In this document: positions 1 through 8,478 of the stretch, piece after piece
Layout of the letters: each line of letters begins with the position of its first letter
Position numbering within the stretch: position 1 is the stretch's first letter
Source of the DNA: Lyngbya sp. PCC 8106
Lineage (GTDB): Bacteria; Cyanobacteriota; Cyanobacteriia; Cyanobacteriales; Microcoleaceae
Direction of reading: 5' to 3'
NCBI RefSeq assembly: GCF_000169095.1
Contig: NZ_AAVU01000052.1
Span: forward strand, 1-45,336
Length of the DNA: 45,336 nt
The notes under the pieces: generated by a model
Seen by the model: the letters and a program-made list of their open reading frames with translations, nothing else
Told to the model about the DNA's origin: nothing
The model's database searches: none
Translations under genes and position numbers: made by a program

Positions 1-4
1 TCCC

Positions 5-65
5 CCCCGGCAATTTTTAACTCGGGAATCGAGTCAACTGCAAGCCCCTGCTTGAAAAGCCGGGG
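5..65. other. structured non-coding stretch at window edge
   Basis: Nested complementarity suggests a folded RNA. CCCCGGC at 5-11 can pair with GCCGGGG at 59-65. Inside it are the hairpins ACTCG/CGAGT (20-24/30-34) and CAAGC/GCTTG (41-45/50-54), giving a three-way-junction-like layout. An alternative fold pairs CCCC 45-48 with GGGG 62-65 around GCTT/AAGC, which looks like the IS200/IS605 right-end hairpins near 32.4-32.8 kb. The stretch precedes a terminator by about 25 bases, so it could be the 3' end of a small RNA or of an element that starts outside the window. I do not recognise a family. Confidence 0.3.
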
Positions 66-88
66 AACGGTTTACTGAGAATGAAACG

Positions 89-116
89 GCCCCCTGACAA
101 CCTGGGGGCTTTTTTT
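89..116 (+). terminator. Rho-independent terminator
   Basis: A GC-only stem GCCCCC (89-94) / GGGGGC (104-109) with a 9-base loop is followed directly by a run of seven T (110-116). It would end a plus-strand transcript coming from the left edge of the window. Confidence 0.85.
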
Positions 117-253
117 ATAACAAACTATATCTAAAAGCTGTAGCTAAAGTTACAAAGTTTGAAGTTTTTGAGCGACAGTCCTCCCATCATTTAGAAGAAA
201 GGCTATACTAGAAGTAATGACATACCACAACAAAAAAGTAAAAACTGTCCACC

Positions 254-409
254 ATGAACAAAAACTCCAACAAGAACTCAAACCAACTGGCTCAAACTCA
301 CCGAGCCAATATTCAGAAGCGTTTAGAACACCGTCTCGAAGTTGCCAGAGCCAATGGCGATCAGAACTTAGTCCAGCTTTTAGAAGCCGAGAAACAAAAG
401 CTTCTTTGA
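254..409 (+). CDS. conserved small cyanobacterial protein, 51 aa
   Basis: This is a 51-codon gene starting at ATG 254. An overlapping ORF in another frame (217-462) looks less plausible. The product is polar: an Asn/Gln-rich N-terminus, then an amphipathic helical segment with the pattern HRANIQKRLEHRLEVARANG and an acidic/basic end (LLEAEKQKLL). This Ala/Arg/Glu/Leu-rich composition is typical of a genuine short helical protein, and I recall similar small proteins in cyanobacteria, but no function is known to me. It has no signal peptide or membrane segment. A GCGGGT/ACCCGC hairpin follows 10 bases after the stop. Confidence 0.65.
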   Translation: MNKNSNKNSNQLAQTHRANIQKRLEHRLEVARANGDQNLVQLLEAEKQKLL

Positions 410-418
410 AAACAATAG

Positions 419-440
419 GCGGGTTAACTCACGCACCCGC
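419..440. terminator. convergent hairpin, weak terminator
   Basis: GCGGGT (419-424) pairs with ACCCGC (435-440) between the end of the plus-strand 51-aa gene (409) and the end of tldD on the minus strand (466). The T-tracts on both sides are short and interrupted, so termination is only likely, perhaps bidirectional. Confidence 0.4.
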
Positions 441-465
441 TTCAAATTGCGATTTAAAATGACGA

Positions 466-1842
466 TTATCGACCGCCAACCACAACATCTTTCATCCTAA
501 CGTGCGGCCCCCCGACACTGACCGGGAGAGGCATTTGACCGCTTTTCCCACAACCGCCATTAGAATAGCTTAAATCATTACCGATCGCTTCAATATCCTT
601 GAGCGTTTGAAACACATTCCCCGTCAAGGTAACATCGCTTACAGGTTCGGCTAACTGACCATTACGAATCATATAGCCTTCGGCTGCCGCAAAGGTAAAC
701 ATTTCACCGTTCGTTTGGCCGCCTAACATTCGCACTGCATAAACCCCTTCATCGATATCGGCGATCATCTCCTCAAATGAATGATCACCTGCTTCGATCG
801 CAGTATTCGTCATTCTGACAATGGGGGGATAAGTCGCATTCAAAGCCCGAGCATTTCCGGTGGGAGATTCTTGAAGTTTACCTGCGGTTTCACGATTGTG
901 CAACCGTTGAGTTAAGACCCCATTTTGAATCAAATATTTCCGTTGGGCGGGAACTCCTTCGTCATCGTAAAGAATTGAACCCGGTAAGTCAGCAATTGTG
1001 GCATCATCAATCACATTTAGCTGTTCAATTGCCATTGGTTTACCCAGTTGCAATAACTCCTGCATTCGAGGGTTTTCATAAACAAAATCTGCTTCTGAAA
1101 GATGACCAAAAGCTTCGTGAATAAATACACCTGCTAAATAAGGATCGAGAACAACCGTATATTGACCGCCTTTAACAGACTGGGCTTCTAACTGACGAAT
1201 GGCTCGTTCAGCCGCACTTTTAACTTGATCTTCGATGCCGATTAAAGCGTTATAATCCGAGCGAGAATTAATCGATTCAAAGCCTTGTCTGACAGTACCA
1301 TTGCTTGTGGCGATCGCTCCAAATCGACCATTAACATCCAGCCGTTCTTGGGTGATACAACTGCCTTGAGAATTGACAAAATAAGTGGTACTAAAGCGAT
1401 CACTGTAACTAACAGCAGTGGTTTGAATGCGAGAGTCAAAATCTAAAAGAAGTTTATTATAATTTTCGATGAGTTGACGTTTTTCTTGGAGAGAAATTCC
1501 TCTGGGATCGCGACCTAACTTAACTGAGACTTGATCCTCAATCGCTTCAATCTCCGCCAGTTGAGTTGTTTGTTGACCGACTAAATAGGCTTGAGAAATC
1601 GCTTCTGTAATGCGAGTATCAAGTTCAGATAAACCATTAAAGGTGACAAAACTCCAACCCCCTTTGTGACAAGCGCGAACTCCACCCGCTAGGGAAAAGC
1701 TACGATTGACTGAATCTAGCTGAGAACCCCGAAAGGAAATTGATGTGGTTTCGCTTTGTTGGAGTCGAATTTCGAGATAGTCTACGCGATCGCGATGGGT
1801 TTTGATCTGATCTCGTAATTGTTCTTCGATAGCCGTATTCAC
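466..1842 (-). CDS. tldD: TldD/PmbA family metalloprotease, TldD-like
   Basis: TldD-type peptidase of 458 aa, the usual family length. TldD pairs with PmbA/TldE to form a cytoplasmic metalloprotease that degrades or matures small peptides. The zinc motif reads HEAFGH at residues 242-247 with a further Glu at 250, as in TldD rather than PmbA, which lacks the motif. The C-terminal half carries the family pattern MLGGQTNGEMFTFAAAEGYM and ends in a GG-rich segment (VSVGGPHVRMKDVVVGG). No pmbA partner lies in this window. A tRNA-Ser gene lies about 90 bases upstream on the same strand. The start is the ATG at 1842. The family call is firm; the peptide substrate is unknown. Confidence 0.9.
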   Translation of the reverse strand: MNTAIEEQLRDQIKTHRDRVDYLEIRLQQSETTSISFRGSQLDSVNRSFSLAGGVRACHKGGWSFVTFNGLSELDTRITEAISQAYLVGQQTTQLAEIEAIEDQVSVKLGRDPRGISLQEKRQLIENYNKLLLDFDSRIQTTAVSYSDRFSTTYFVNSQGSCITQERLDVNGRFGAIATSNGTVRQGFESINSRSDYNALIGIEDQVKSAAERAIRQLEAQSVKGGQYTVVLDPYLAGVFIHEAFGHLSEADFVYENPRMQELLQLGKPMAIEQLNVIDDATIADLPGSILYDDEGVPAQRKYLIQNGVLTQRLHNRETAGKLQESPTGNARALNATYPPIVRMTNTAIEAGDHSFEEMIADIDEGVYAVRMLGGQTNGEMFTFAAAEGYMIRNGQLAEPVSDVTLTGNVFQTLKDIEAIGNDLSYSNGGCGKSGQMPLPVSVGGPHVRMKDVVVGGR

Positions 1843-1935
1843 CTGTTCCAGTCCTTACGAAAGTGTTACATCCTTTACGATAACGTGTTGGGTTCCCAGG
1901 AATAAAATCTCGTCTTTTAGCAAGACCTCAAAGAA

Positions 1936-2020
1936 CGGAGAGGGGGGGATTCGAACCCCCGGAGACTTTCGCCTCACTCGATTTCAAGTCGAGCGCATTC
2001 GACCACTCTGCCACCTCTCC
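1936..2020 (-). tRNA. tRNA-Ser (UGA)
   Basis: Read on the minus strand, an 85-base cloverleaf starts with GGAGAGG (2020 downwards), which pairs with CCTCTCC at the 3' side. The anticodon stem CTCGA/TCGAG encloses CTTGAAA, giving anticodon TGA. A long variable arm (class II) and the T-arm GGTTCGAATCC are present. The discriminator is G. The CCA tail is not encoded, because the following bases are TTC. Confidence 0.95.
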
Positions 2021-2123
2021 AATTGATATTTTGTTTTGAGCTAGAGATCAGGAATTTGAGATTTCGTTTTCGAGTTGAAAAACGTTCTCAGCCCTTATCT
2101 CTAATTTCAAAGCTAATTTAAGA

Positions 2124-3056
2124 TTATACCATAGGTGCAGCTTCGACAACAGGCTGAGGTTGACGATACAAAATTTCGGCTTCGGCGATCTGGAAATGGG
2201 GGTCAACCCATACTAATTTCGCTTCAGAGACCTGACCTTCTTCGAGTCTGACTAGAGAAAAGTTGCGTTGCTTCTGGCTGTCTCTGTCTTCAATACGGTT
2301 GACTCGGGCGGCATTGAGATACACAGTTCCCTCTGAACCCACGTCAACACATTTCCGCAGACGAGTTTTGGTATGGCGGAGGTTATGGTGCATATGACCA
2401 AAGGTGACTAACGGAATTTGTTTTCCTAAAGCCCGAGTTTGAGCGATCGCGGTGGCAAAATCAGGATCACCGTAATCTCCTCCGATGGGCTTCCAATCAC
2501 GGCCACAGGGGTCTTCTGGTGTCTCTCCGAGTCCGGTGGGGCCTGTATGACCTAAGAAAATCACTGTATTCTGAGTTGAACTTTGGGCGGCTTCGACCAT
2601 GCGACGGGTTGAGTCTGCAAAACTATTGACTCCAAACCATTCTTGATAAAATTGTCCATATCTCCATTCTGGCCCTCCCCAAGTAAAGGGGCGACTGCCG
2701 ACAACTGTTAACCCAAGTTCGGGGAAATCTCGCTTTCCGTAACCGACATGGGCTTCTCCCAACAGATCCATTTGCTGCTGTACCCAATTTTCCTGTTCGG
2801 GGTCATAGGGACAATGTTTGCGTCCCCAGTCGGTCATCGTATACCAAGCGTCATGGTTGCCAAAAACGGCGGCTTTTGGTATGTCTAAGTCTGCGATCGC
2901 TCGGACGACTTCAACGGCTTCGTTACCATAATCCCCCACAAACAGCACTAAATCAACGCCTAACTGTTTGAGGGCGATTTTGTCTTCTTCCTCCCATTGG
3001 TTGTGTACATCACCAACGACAGCAATCTTAATCGCTTTTTTACAATTTTGATTCAT
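2124..3056 (-). CDS. calcineurin-like metallophosphoesterase, TIGR04168 type
   Basis: Soluble 310-aa phosphoesterase. The five metal-binding blocks are visible in order: GDVHNQW near residue 15, GDYGNE near 42, FGNHDAW near 65, GHTGPTG near 168 and FGHMHHNLRHT near 220. These are the di-metal ligands of the calcineurin-like fold. The overall pattern, including NHDAWYTMTDWG, fits the plant/cyanobacterial TIGR04168 subfamily, whose substrate I do not know. It starts at ATG 3056, has no signal peptide, and is divergent from nadA across a 180-base gap. Confidence 0.85.
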   Translation of the reverse strand: MNQNCKKAIKIAVVGDVHNQWEEEDKIALKQLGVDLVLFVGDYGNEAVEVVRAIADLDIPKAAVFGNHDAWYTMTDWGRKHCPYDPEQENWVQQQMDLLGEAHVGYGKRDFPELGLTVVGSRPFTWGGPEWRYGQFYQEWFGVNSFADSTRRMVEAAQSSTQNTVIFLGHTGPTGLGETPEDPCGRDWKPIGGDYGDPDFATAIAQTRALGKQIPLVTFGHMHHNLRHTKTRLRKCVDVGSEGTVYLNAARVNRIEDRDSQKQRNFSLVRLEEGQVSEAKLVWVDPHFQIAEAEILYRQPQPVVEAAPMV

Positions 3057-3238
3057 CTGTTACTCTCTTGCCTCTCTTGATCTAGGATAGGCAATTCCAG
3101 ACCTTTTTTGAACTGTATTTTTGAATTGTGGTGTCGATCGCAACAGACAAGTCACCTCGATCTACGGCATATTTTGGTGAAATCAACTATAATTAGAAGT
3201 TACGTTTTGTTAACTCATTGAATGAAAAGGACGCATTT

Positions 3239-4207
3239 ATGTTTACAACCACAGTCTATCAACAAGCAAAACCCCAAACCACCCCAGATGACTTGTTTAC
3301 CGCTATCAATGATCTCAAGCGAGAGTTAAACGCGGTTGTCCTCGCCCACTACTATCAAGATCCTGACATTCAGGATGCTGCTGATTATATCGGAGATTCT
3401 CTCGGTTTGTCTCGCCAAGCTGCCGAAACCAGCGCGGATGTGATCGTATTTGCGGGGGTTCATTTTATGGCTGAAACGGCTAAAATTCTCAACCCCGAAA
3501 AATTAGTATTATTACCGGATTTAGAAGCAGGATGTTCACTGGCGGATACTTGTCCACCGTCAGAATTTGCCCAGTTTAAAGCAGCACATCCTGATCACAT
3601 TGTTGTGTCTTATATTAACTGTAGTGCAGCCATTAAAGCGATGAGTGATATTATCTGCACCAGTTCAAATGCAGTTGATATTGTGCGACAAATTCCTGAA
3701 GATCAACCGATTATTTTTGCCCCAGATCGCAATTTAGGTCGTTATGTAATGACCGAAACGGGTCGAGATTTAGTCTTGTGGCAAGGGGCTTGTATGGTGC
3801 ATGAAAACTTCTCAGAAAAGAAGATTGTTCAGCTAAAAATCGAATACCCTCAAGCTGAAGTGATTGCCCATCCTGAATGTGAAGAACCTGTTCTGCGTCA
3901 TGCGGATTATATTGGTTCAACGACAGCATTGTTGAAATATGCCAAGCAAAGCGACAGTTCAGAATTTATTGTCGCCACTGAACCGGGAATTATTCACCAA
4001 ATGCAAAAAGAAGCCCGTGATAAACAGTTTATTCCTGCACCTCCGATGAATAGTTGTGCTTGCAATGAATGTCCGCATATGCGTTTGAATACGCTAGAAA
4101 AACTTTATCTAGCGATGAAAAATAGAACGCCAGAAATTACCCTTCCTGAAAATATAAGGGTTGCTGCTTTAAAACCTATTCAACGAATGTTAGCAATGAG
4201 TCATTAA
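3239..4207 (+). CDS. nadA: quinolinate synthase A
   Basis: NadA condenses iminoaspartate with dihydroxyacetone phosphate to quinolinate, the second step of NAD biosynthesis from aspartate, using a [4Fe-4S] cluster. From ATG 3239 the protein is 322 aa. Expected cluster cysteines are C99 (LEAGCSLADTC), C185 (WQGACMVHE) and one of the C273/C275/C278 group (NSCACNECPHM). HYYQDPDIQD near residue 37 is the usual N-terminal substrate region. An upstream in-frame TTG at 3218 is less likely as start, because AAAAGGA sits about 7 bases before ATG 3239. nadB and nadC are not in the window. Confidence 0.95.
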   Translation: MFTTTVYQQAKPQTTPDDLFTAINDLKRELNAVVLAHYYQDPDIQDAADYIGDSLGLSRQAAETSADVIVFAGVHFMAETAKILNPEKLVLLPDLEAGCSLADTCPPSEFAQFKAAHPDHIVVSYINCSAAIKAMSDIICTSSNAVDIVRQIPEDQPIIFAPDRNLGRYVMTETGRDLVLWQGACMVHENFSEKKIVQLKIEYPQAEVIAHPECEEPVLRHADYIGSTTALLKYAKQSDSSEFIVATEPGIIHQMQKEARDKQFIPAPPMNSCACNECPHMRLNTLEKLYLAMKNRTPEITLPENIRVAALKPIQRMLAMSH

Positions 4208-4238
4208 AGTGATCAGAAAGTTATAGAAAAGTTATAGG

Positions 4239-4253
4239 GTGGGCAATGCCCAC
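4239..4253. repeat. short palindrome GTGGGCAATGCCCAC
   Basis: A perfect 6-bp stem GTGGGC/GCCCAC with loop AAT, flanked by AG/CT, lies 30 bases after nadA. It resembles the short interspersed palindromes common in cyanobacterial intergenic DNA. There is no T-run, so it is not an obvious terminator. Confidence 0.5.
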
Positions 4254-4312
4254 TCTAAATCTAATCTAAATGTAAAATTCACTTCAGTAATTGTTTCTTA
4301 TTGAAGACTAAG

Positions 4313-6037
4313 ATGAGAACAGTGATAGCCGAGAGTTTTTCACTGGAACAGTTACAGGAATTTTTAATGACTTATCAGCAGTCGAACCCGAATTCAAAAG
4401 GTAGCCGTTGCTTTTTTCAGTGGACAGTTATTCGCCAATCTCCTCAACAGCAAAAACAAGGACAAGAAACTGATCATTCTGTAGCTGTTCCCATATTCGC
4501 GACTCTAGAAAATACAACGGGTATACCGGATGATCTCAAAGCAGGTATTGAACATCTTTGCGGCTTTTCTATTGATGATGTAAAAGTTCATTATAATTCT
4601 GCTAAACCTGCGGCATTGCAAGCATTAGCCTATACTCAAGATCAAGATATCTATATTGGGCCAGGTCAGGAACAACATTTACCCCATGAAGTTTGGCACG
4701 TTGTTCAACAAATGCAGGGTCGAGTTCAGTCTACTTTGCAAGTTGAAAATACATTAGTCAATGATAATGAACTGCTGGAAAAAGAAGCAGATATCATGGG
4801 AAAAAAAGCAGATCAATTTATTGTTGATTTAGAGAATAGCTTAAGTTTTCCAAAGCCTGTTAAAGAATTAGAAAATATTGTTCAAAGAAAGATCGGTCTA
4901 GAAATCGAAGTTCCGATGGATTTACAGAAGGGAAATCTCAAAACAGAACAGGAAAGAAAAGAAGTCTCTCCCTTTAAAACCAAAAGCCGAGAATTACCTT
5001 TTATTCCGACGAATGATCGGCACATTAAAAAGGGTAAATCTGATCTTATAAATGGTAACTCTTGGAAACTAACGCCTGATGGTTACGAGGATAGTTGGTA
5101 TTGTGAATATATTACTGATGCGGTTAATGAGACGCAAAACCCACAAGAATTAACTCATATTGTTGAAGATTTAGAAAACTGGATCAGTGATAATTTAGTG
5201 AATTTGCAAACCGGGGAATATATTCAACTCCCTGAAGATTATGTTGTCGGATGGCATCCTTTGCAAAAGGGTAATGATATTTTAGGATCATTTCATGTGA
5301 CGGCGGGTTTGAGGATTGATCGCATTTTTGAGATGTTACAAAAGCTTGCTGAAATGATCGAAATTACAGATATTAAAAATGAGGAAGATTATCAGGGATT
5401 AGTCATCGGAAAAGCCGATCAAGTTGTGATTAGTCAGGCGGTTAATCAAACTCAAACTCTGAATGCGTCTTTAGAATATAAAGGTCTTGTTGCTTTGATG
5501 GGATGTTATGTTGGGGGTCAATATCGATTTGTTAACCATGAAAATCCTGAAATGAGTTTACACCCTAAAATTAGAACAGGTAAAATGTTAGTACCTGTGT
5601 TAAGCCGGACTAATCTGGGAAAGATTCGACAAGAGGTGAATATTGACAAGCAAGAAGATTTTTTAAATCATATTTTAATCGCAGCAGGAATGACTACCAA
5701 ACAAGCCAATATACCTCTTTTTCCTCATAGTTTGACGGCCGGAAAAGAAACAGGTCGAAGTATAGATGCTAATCCAGAAATCAGTATTTCTGAGTGGGTG
5801 AATGGAGTGTTTAACGGTGAAGATCAACAATGGTCTGATCAAGATTTTTCGATGGAATCTGTTGGCCCAGAATGGGAAACGACTTCTCCTGAAAGAGTTT
5901 CTGTAACTCACCGCAAGCAAGGTGCCGTTTTGGAAATTCGCAGTTTTGACTCTAATAACCTTCCTGTTGATCAATGGGGAGACTTTACAACTGAGGTCGT
6001 TTTGTTGTTTACTAAGTTGAATGAATTGCGTCAATAG
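4313..6037 (+). CDS. DUF4157 (eCIS core) protein with amidoligase-like C-terminus
   Basis: A two-part protein of about 574 aa from ATG 4313; a TTG at 4301 is in frame but has no better ribosome-binding site. Residues about 65-145 match the DUF4157/eCIS-core metallopeptidase-like domain: the segment GFSIDDVKVHYNS, then the zinc motif HEVWH at about 125-129 followed by VVQQMQG. DUF4157 proteins are typical cargo or toxins of extracellular contractile injection systems. From about residue 193 the sequence resembles the amidoligase (COOH-NH2 ligase, GCS-like) layout: IGLEIEV near 194-200, a middle GSFHVTAGL near 324-332, and LEIRSFDS near 540-547. No injection-system structural genes are in the window. 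The stop is 25 bases before the next gene. The N-terminal call is firm; the C-terminal call is by pattern only. Confidence 0.75.
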   Translation: MRTVIAESFSLEQLQEFLMTYQQSNPNSKGSRCFFQWTVIRQSPQQQKQGQETDHSVAVPIFATLENTTGIPDDLKAGIEHLCGFSIDDVKVHYNSAKPAALQALAYTQDQDIYIGPGQEQHLPHEVWHVVQQMQGRVQSTLQVENTLVNDNELLEKEADIMGKKADQFIVDLENSLSFPKPVKELENIVQRKIGLEIEVPMDLQKGNLKTEQERKEVSPFKTKSRELPFIPTNDRHIKKGKSDLINGNSWKLTPDGYEDSWYCEYITDAVNETQNPQELTHIVEDLENWISDNLVNLQTGEYIQLPEDYVVGWHPLQKGNDILGSFHVTAGLRIDRIFEMLQKLAEMIEITDIKNEEDYQGLVIGKADQVVISQAVNQTQTLNASLEYKGLVALMGCYVGGQYRFVNHENPEMSLHPKIRTGKMLVPVLSRTNLGKIRQEVNIDKQEDFLNHILIAAGMTTKQANIPLFPHSLTAGKETGRSIDANPEISISEWVNGVFNGEDQQWSDQDFSMESVGPEWETTSPERVSVTHRKQGAVLEIRSFDSNNLPVDQWGDFTTEVVLLFTKLNELRQ

Positions 6038-6062
6038 GTGATTTTGATTTGACCTGGGATTA

Positions 6063-6650
6063 ATGCAACATCTGATTATTTTTACTCGCTATCCGGAACC
6101 GGGAACAACAAAAACCCGATTAATTCCAGCTTTGGGGGCAGAAGGTGCGGCTAAATTTCATCGCCAAATGACTGAAAAAACAGTTAAAATGGTGAGAGAA
6201 TTTGCTGCATCTTATCCGGTTTCTACTGAAATTCGTTATACAGGCGGAAATCTGGAATTGATGCAAGCATGGTTAGGTGTAGATTTACGGTACAATTTGC
6301 AGGGAAGTGGAGATTTAGGTGATCGCCTACGAGAGTCATTTCGAGAAGCTTTTGAGTTAAAAAAAACGGCGGTAATGGCGATTGGAACTGACTGTCTGGA
6401 TTTGAGTCTTGAGATTTTGTCTGAGGCATTTGATCAGCTAAAACAACAAGATATTATTTTAGGGCCGGCGGATGATGGTGGTTATTATTTAATTGGATTG
6501 AGTCGATTAGTTCCAGAATTATTTGCCGGGATTAGTTGGGGAAGTTCTGAGGTTTTTCAGCAAACATTAACGGTTTGTCAACAGTTAGATTTATTAGTTG
6601 AATTTCTACCGCAGTTAGCTGATATTGATCGTCCTGAAGATTTAAAATAA
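6063..6650 (+). CDS. TIGR04282 family glycosyltransferase (DUF2064)
   Basis: GT-A-fold nucleotidyl/glycosyl transferase-like protein of 195 aa. Visible motifs are FTRYPEPGTTKTRL at residues 6-19 (nucleotide-binding loop), GTDCLDL near 107 and GPADDGGYYLIGL near 134. This is the DUF2064 pattern annotated as arsenosugar biosynthesis glycosyltransferase because such genes often sit beside the radical-SAM enzyme ArsS. The TIGR04283 partner follows 107 bases downstream. No arsS or arsM is visible here, so a role in arsenosugar synthesis is inferred only from family membership. Confidence 0.85.
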   Translation: MQHLIIFTRYPEPGTTKTRLIPALGAEGAAKFHRQMTEKTVKMVREFAASYPVSTEIRYTGGNLELMQAWLGVDLRYNLQGSGDLGDRLRESFREAFELKKTAVMAIGTDCLDLSLEILSEAFDQLKQQDIILGPADDGGYYLIGLSRLVPELFAGISWGSSEVFQQTLTVCQQLDLLVEFLPQLADIDRPEDLK

Positions 6651-6757
6651 TCTTTTATCTATCTCTCATCTGAGTTGAGGGCATTTCTCAGTCAGAATAA
6701 TTAAAACAACAAACAGAAACGTTATGGGTGTTCCACTTTGAACCCTCAAAAGACCTA

Positions 6758-7462
6758 ATGAATGAAGCAAAGATTTCTATCATTATTCCTGTTTTAAATG
6801 AGGAAGAAACTCTTAAATCTGTCTTGTCAAAACTGCCTAATTATGCTGATATTGAAGTGATTATCGTAGATGGGGGCAGTGTAGATAATACTGTAAAAGT
6901 CGCCCAGATATTCAGGCAAAATACAGAGATTGAAGTGCAAATTTTAGAAACAGTTCGAGGACGCGCCCATCAGATGAATATGGGGGCAAAATTAGCAACA
7001 GGGGAGATTTTACTATTTTTACACGCCGACACACAATTGCCCGAGAGGTTTGAGAAGTGGGTGCGTCAGGTACTTGACCAAGCAAAAGTGATTGCAGGGG
7101 CGTTTGAACTGAAAATAACGGCATCTGTGACGGGGTTGCGTTGGGTGGAACAGGGTGTAAAATGGCGATCGCGCTTTCTACAAATGCCTTACGGAGATCA
7201 GGCGATTTTTTTGAAAGCTAGCACTTTTTGGGACGTGGGTGGCTTTCGGGAACTACCTCTGATGGAAGATTTTGAACTGGTTGGTCAGTTACGGCGACGG
7301 GGGAAAATTGCCCTTGTCCCTGTAGCGGTGACGACTTCGGGGCGACGTTGGCAAAAGTTAGGGGTATTGAGGACAACGTTGATCAATCAAATGATTATTA
7401 TCGCCTATTTGTTGGGTATTTCTCCTCGCAGACTCGCGAATTGGTACAGAAGTAAACATTAA
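6758..7462 (+). CDS. TIGR04283 family GT2 glycosyltransferase
   Basis: Family-2 glycosyltransferase, 234 aa from ATG 6758. A GTG at 6728 would add ten residues not expected in the family. Motifs in order: IIPVLNEEETL at the N-terminus, IVDGGSVDNT, GRAHQMNMGAKLATGE, FLHADTQLP (the DxD-type metal site), GDQAIFL, and MEDFELVGQLRRRG (acceptor-site ED). This matches the arsenosugar-associated TIGR04283 group, the usual partner of TIGR04282. The two genes are probably cotranscribed. A short C-terminal hydrophobic segment (LINQMIIIAYLLGI) may touch the membrane. Confidence 0.85.
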   Translation: MNEAKISIIIPVLNEEETLKSVLSKLPNYADIEVIIVDGGSVDNTVKVAQIFRQNTEIEVQILETVRGRAHQMNMGAKLATGEILLFLHADTQLPERFEKWVRQVLDQAKVIAGAFELKITASVTGLRWVEQGVKWRSRFLQMPYGDQAIFLKASTFWDVGGFRELPLMEDFELVGQLRRRGKIALVPVAVTTSGRRWQKLGVLRTTLINQMIIIAYLLGISPRRLANWYRSKH

Positions 7463-7583
7463 TGAACAAAGATGTGAACTTTTTTAACGCTCCTGTTGAT
7501 TTGTGCGACTAGATGACTCATGGATGCGTAAAATATGAGCTTAAGTTTACTACAAATTGTCAAGCATACAGGAGAAAATCAAT

Positions 7584-8075
7584 ATGAGTGCGGCTACTGA
7601 CGCCAGAGATACAGGGTTTGTTCAACCCTATAAAGGTGATCCCTTCACTGGACACCTATCTACACCTATCAGTGATTCTGATTTTACACGGGCATTTATC
7701 GGTAATTTACCCGCCTATCGCAAGGGCCTTTCTCCCCTACTTCGGGGCTTGGAAATTGGTATGGCTCATGGCTATTTTCTGATTGGCCCCTGGGTTAAAC
7801 TTGGGCCATTACGCGATAGTACAACTGCGAACTTGGGTGGATTAATTTCCGGAATTGCTCTGATTTTAATTGCAACTGCTTGTCTGTCGGCTTATGGGTT
7901 AGTTTCCTTCCAGAAAAAATCTGAAGGTGCTGATTTCTTACAGACTTCTGAAGGTTGGAGTCAATTTGCGGGGGGTTTCTTTATTGGTGGAATGGGTAGT
8001 GCTTTTGTTGCCTTCTTCCTCTTAGAAAATTTCTCGGTTGTTGATGACATTTTCCGAGGAATTGTTAACAACTAA
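7584..8075 (+). CDS. psaL: photosystem I reaction centre subunit XI
   Basis: PsaL is the thylakoid membrane subunit that holds photosystem I trimers or tetramers together. The protein is 163 aa from ATG 7584, with AGGAG at 7570-7574 ten bases upstream; an in-frame TTG at 7557 is rejected for that reason. Diagnostic segments are QPYKGDPFTGHLSTPISDS, LPAYRKGLSPLLRGLEIGMAH and the transmembrane stretches around residues 75-105 and 130-155. It is followed by psaI on the same strand after 109 bases, an arrangement found in many cyanobacteria. Confidence 0.97.
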   Translation: MSAATDARDTGFVQPYKGDPFTGHLSTPISDSDFTRAFIGNLPAYRKGLSPLLRGLEIGMAHGYFLIGPWVKLGPLRDSTTANLGGLISGIALILIATACLSAYGLVSFQKKSEGADFLQTSEGWSQFAGGFFIGGMGSAFVAFFLLENFSVVDDIFRGIVNN

Positions 8076-8184
8076 TTTCCTTCTGAGTTGAATTTTATCA
8101 CTTGACTTACCTTGAACACAGGTGAAAGCAACTCAGAGCGAATTTCGGTTACAATCTTGCTACTGTGAAATAGGAGAATTTAAG

Positions 8185-8301
8185 ATGACAGGTTCATACG
8201 CTGCTGCATATCTGCCCTGGATTTTGATTCCAGTTGTTTGCTGGTTAATGCCCGTTGTAATTATGGGTTTGCTGTTCATTCACATTGAAAGCGAAGCCTA
8301 A
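8185..8301 (+). CDS. psaI: photosystem I reaction centre subunit VIII
   Basis: A 38-aa single-span thylakoid protein. It starts at ATG 8185 with TAGGAG about 10 bases upstream. The sequence AAAYLPWILIPVVCWLMP followed by a hydrophobic helix and the acidic end HIESEA is typical PsaI. PsaI sits next to PsaL in the photosystem I trimerisation domain, matching its position after psaL. A strong terminator follows 20 bases after the stop. Confidence 0.95.
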   Translation: MTGSYAAAYLPWILIPVVCWLMPVVIMGLLFIHIESEA

Positions 8302-8322
8302 AACTATCGCTTGAGTAAACTG

Positions 8323-8359
8323 AAAAATCCTCCACTAAACAACAGTTGGGGGATTTTTT
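8323..8359 (+). terminator. psaL-psaI terminator
   Basis: The arm at 8323-8335 (AAAAATCCTCCAC) pairs with GTTGGGGGATTTTTT at 8345-8359, with one G-T wobble and a loop of about 9 bases, ending in six T. The A-rich left arm means it could also work for the converging minus-strand gene that ends at 8479. Confidence 0.85.
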
Positions 8360-8478
8360 GATGTATACCATCAAGAGAAATAAGAAAAACCACTATAGGG
8401 TACATCAAAGACTAGATATCTTTACTTCAATCTAATAAAGAATAACTGTTTGATGCGCCCTATTTTCAACTCAATAAT

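Noticed and set aside
217..462. 81-codon ORF covering the small 51-aa gene
   Set aside because: Product is low-complexity and the overlapping ATG 254 frame has a more protein-like composition; this one is a shadow.
5675..6034. 119-codon antisense ORF inside the DUF4157 gene
   Set aside because: Opposite strand of a well-supported coding sequence, with no domain features.
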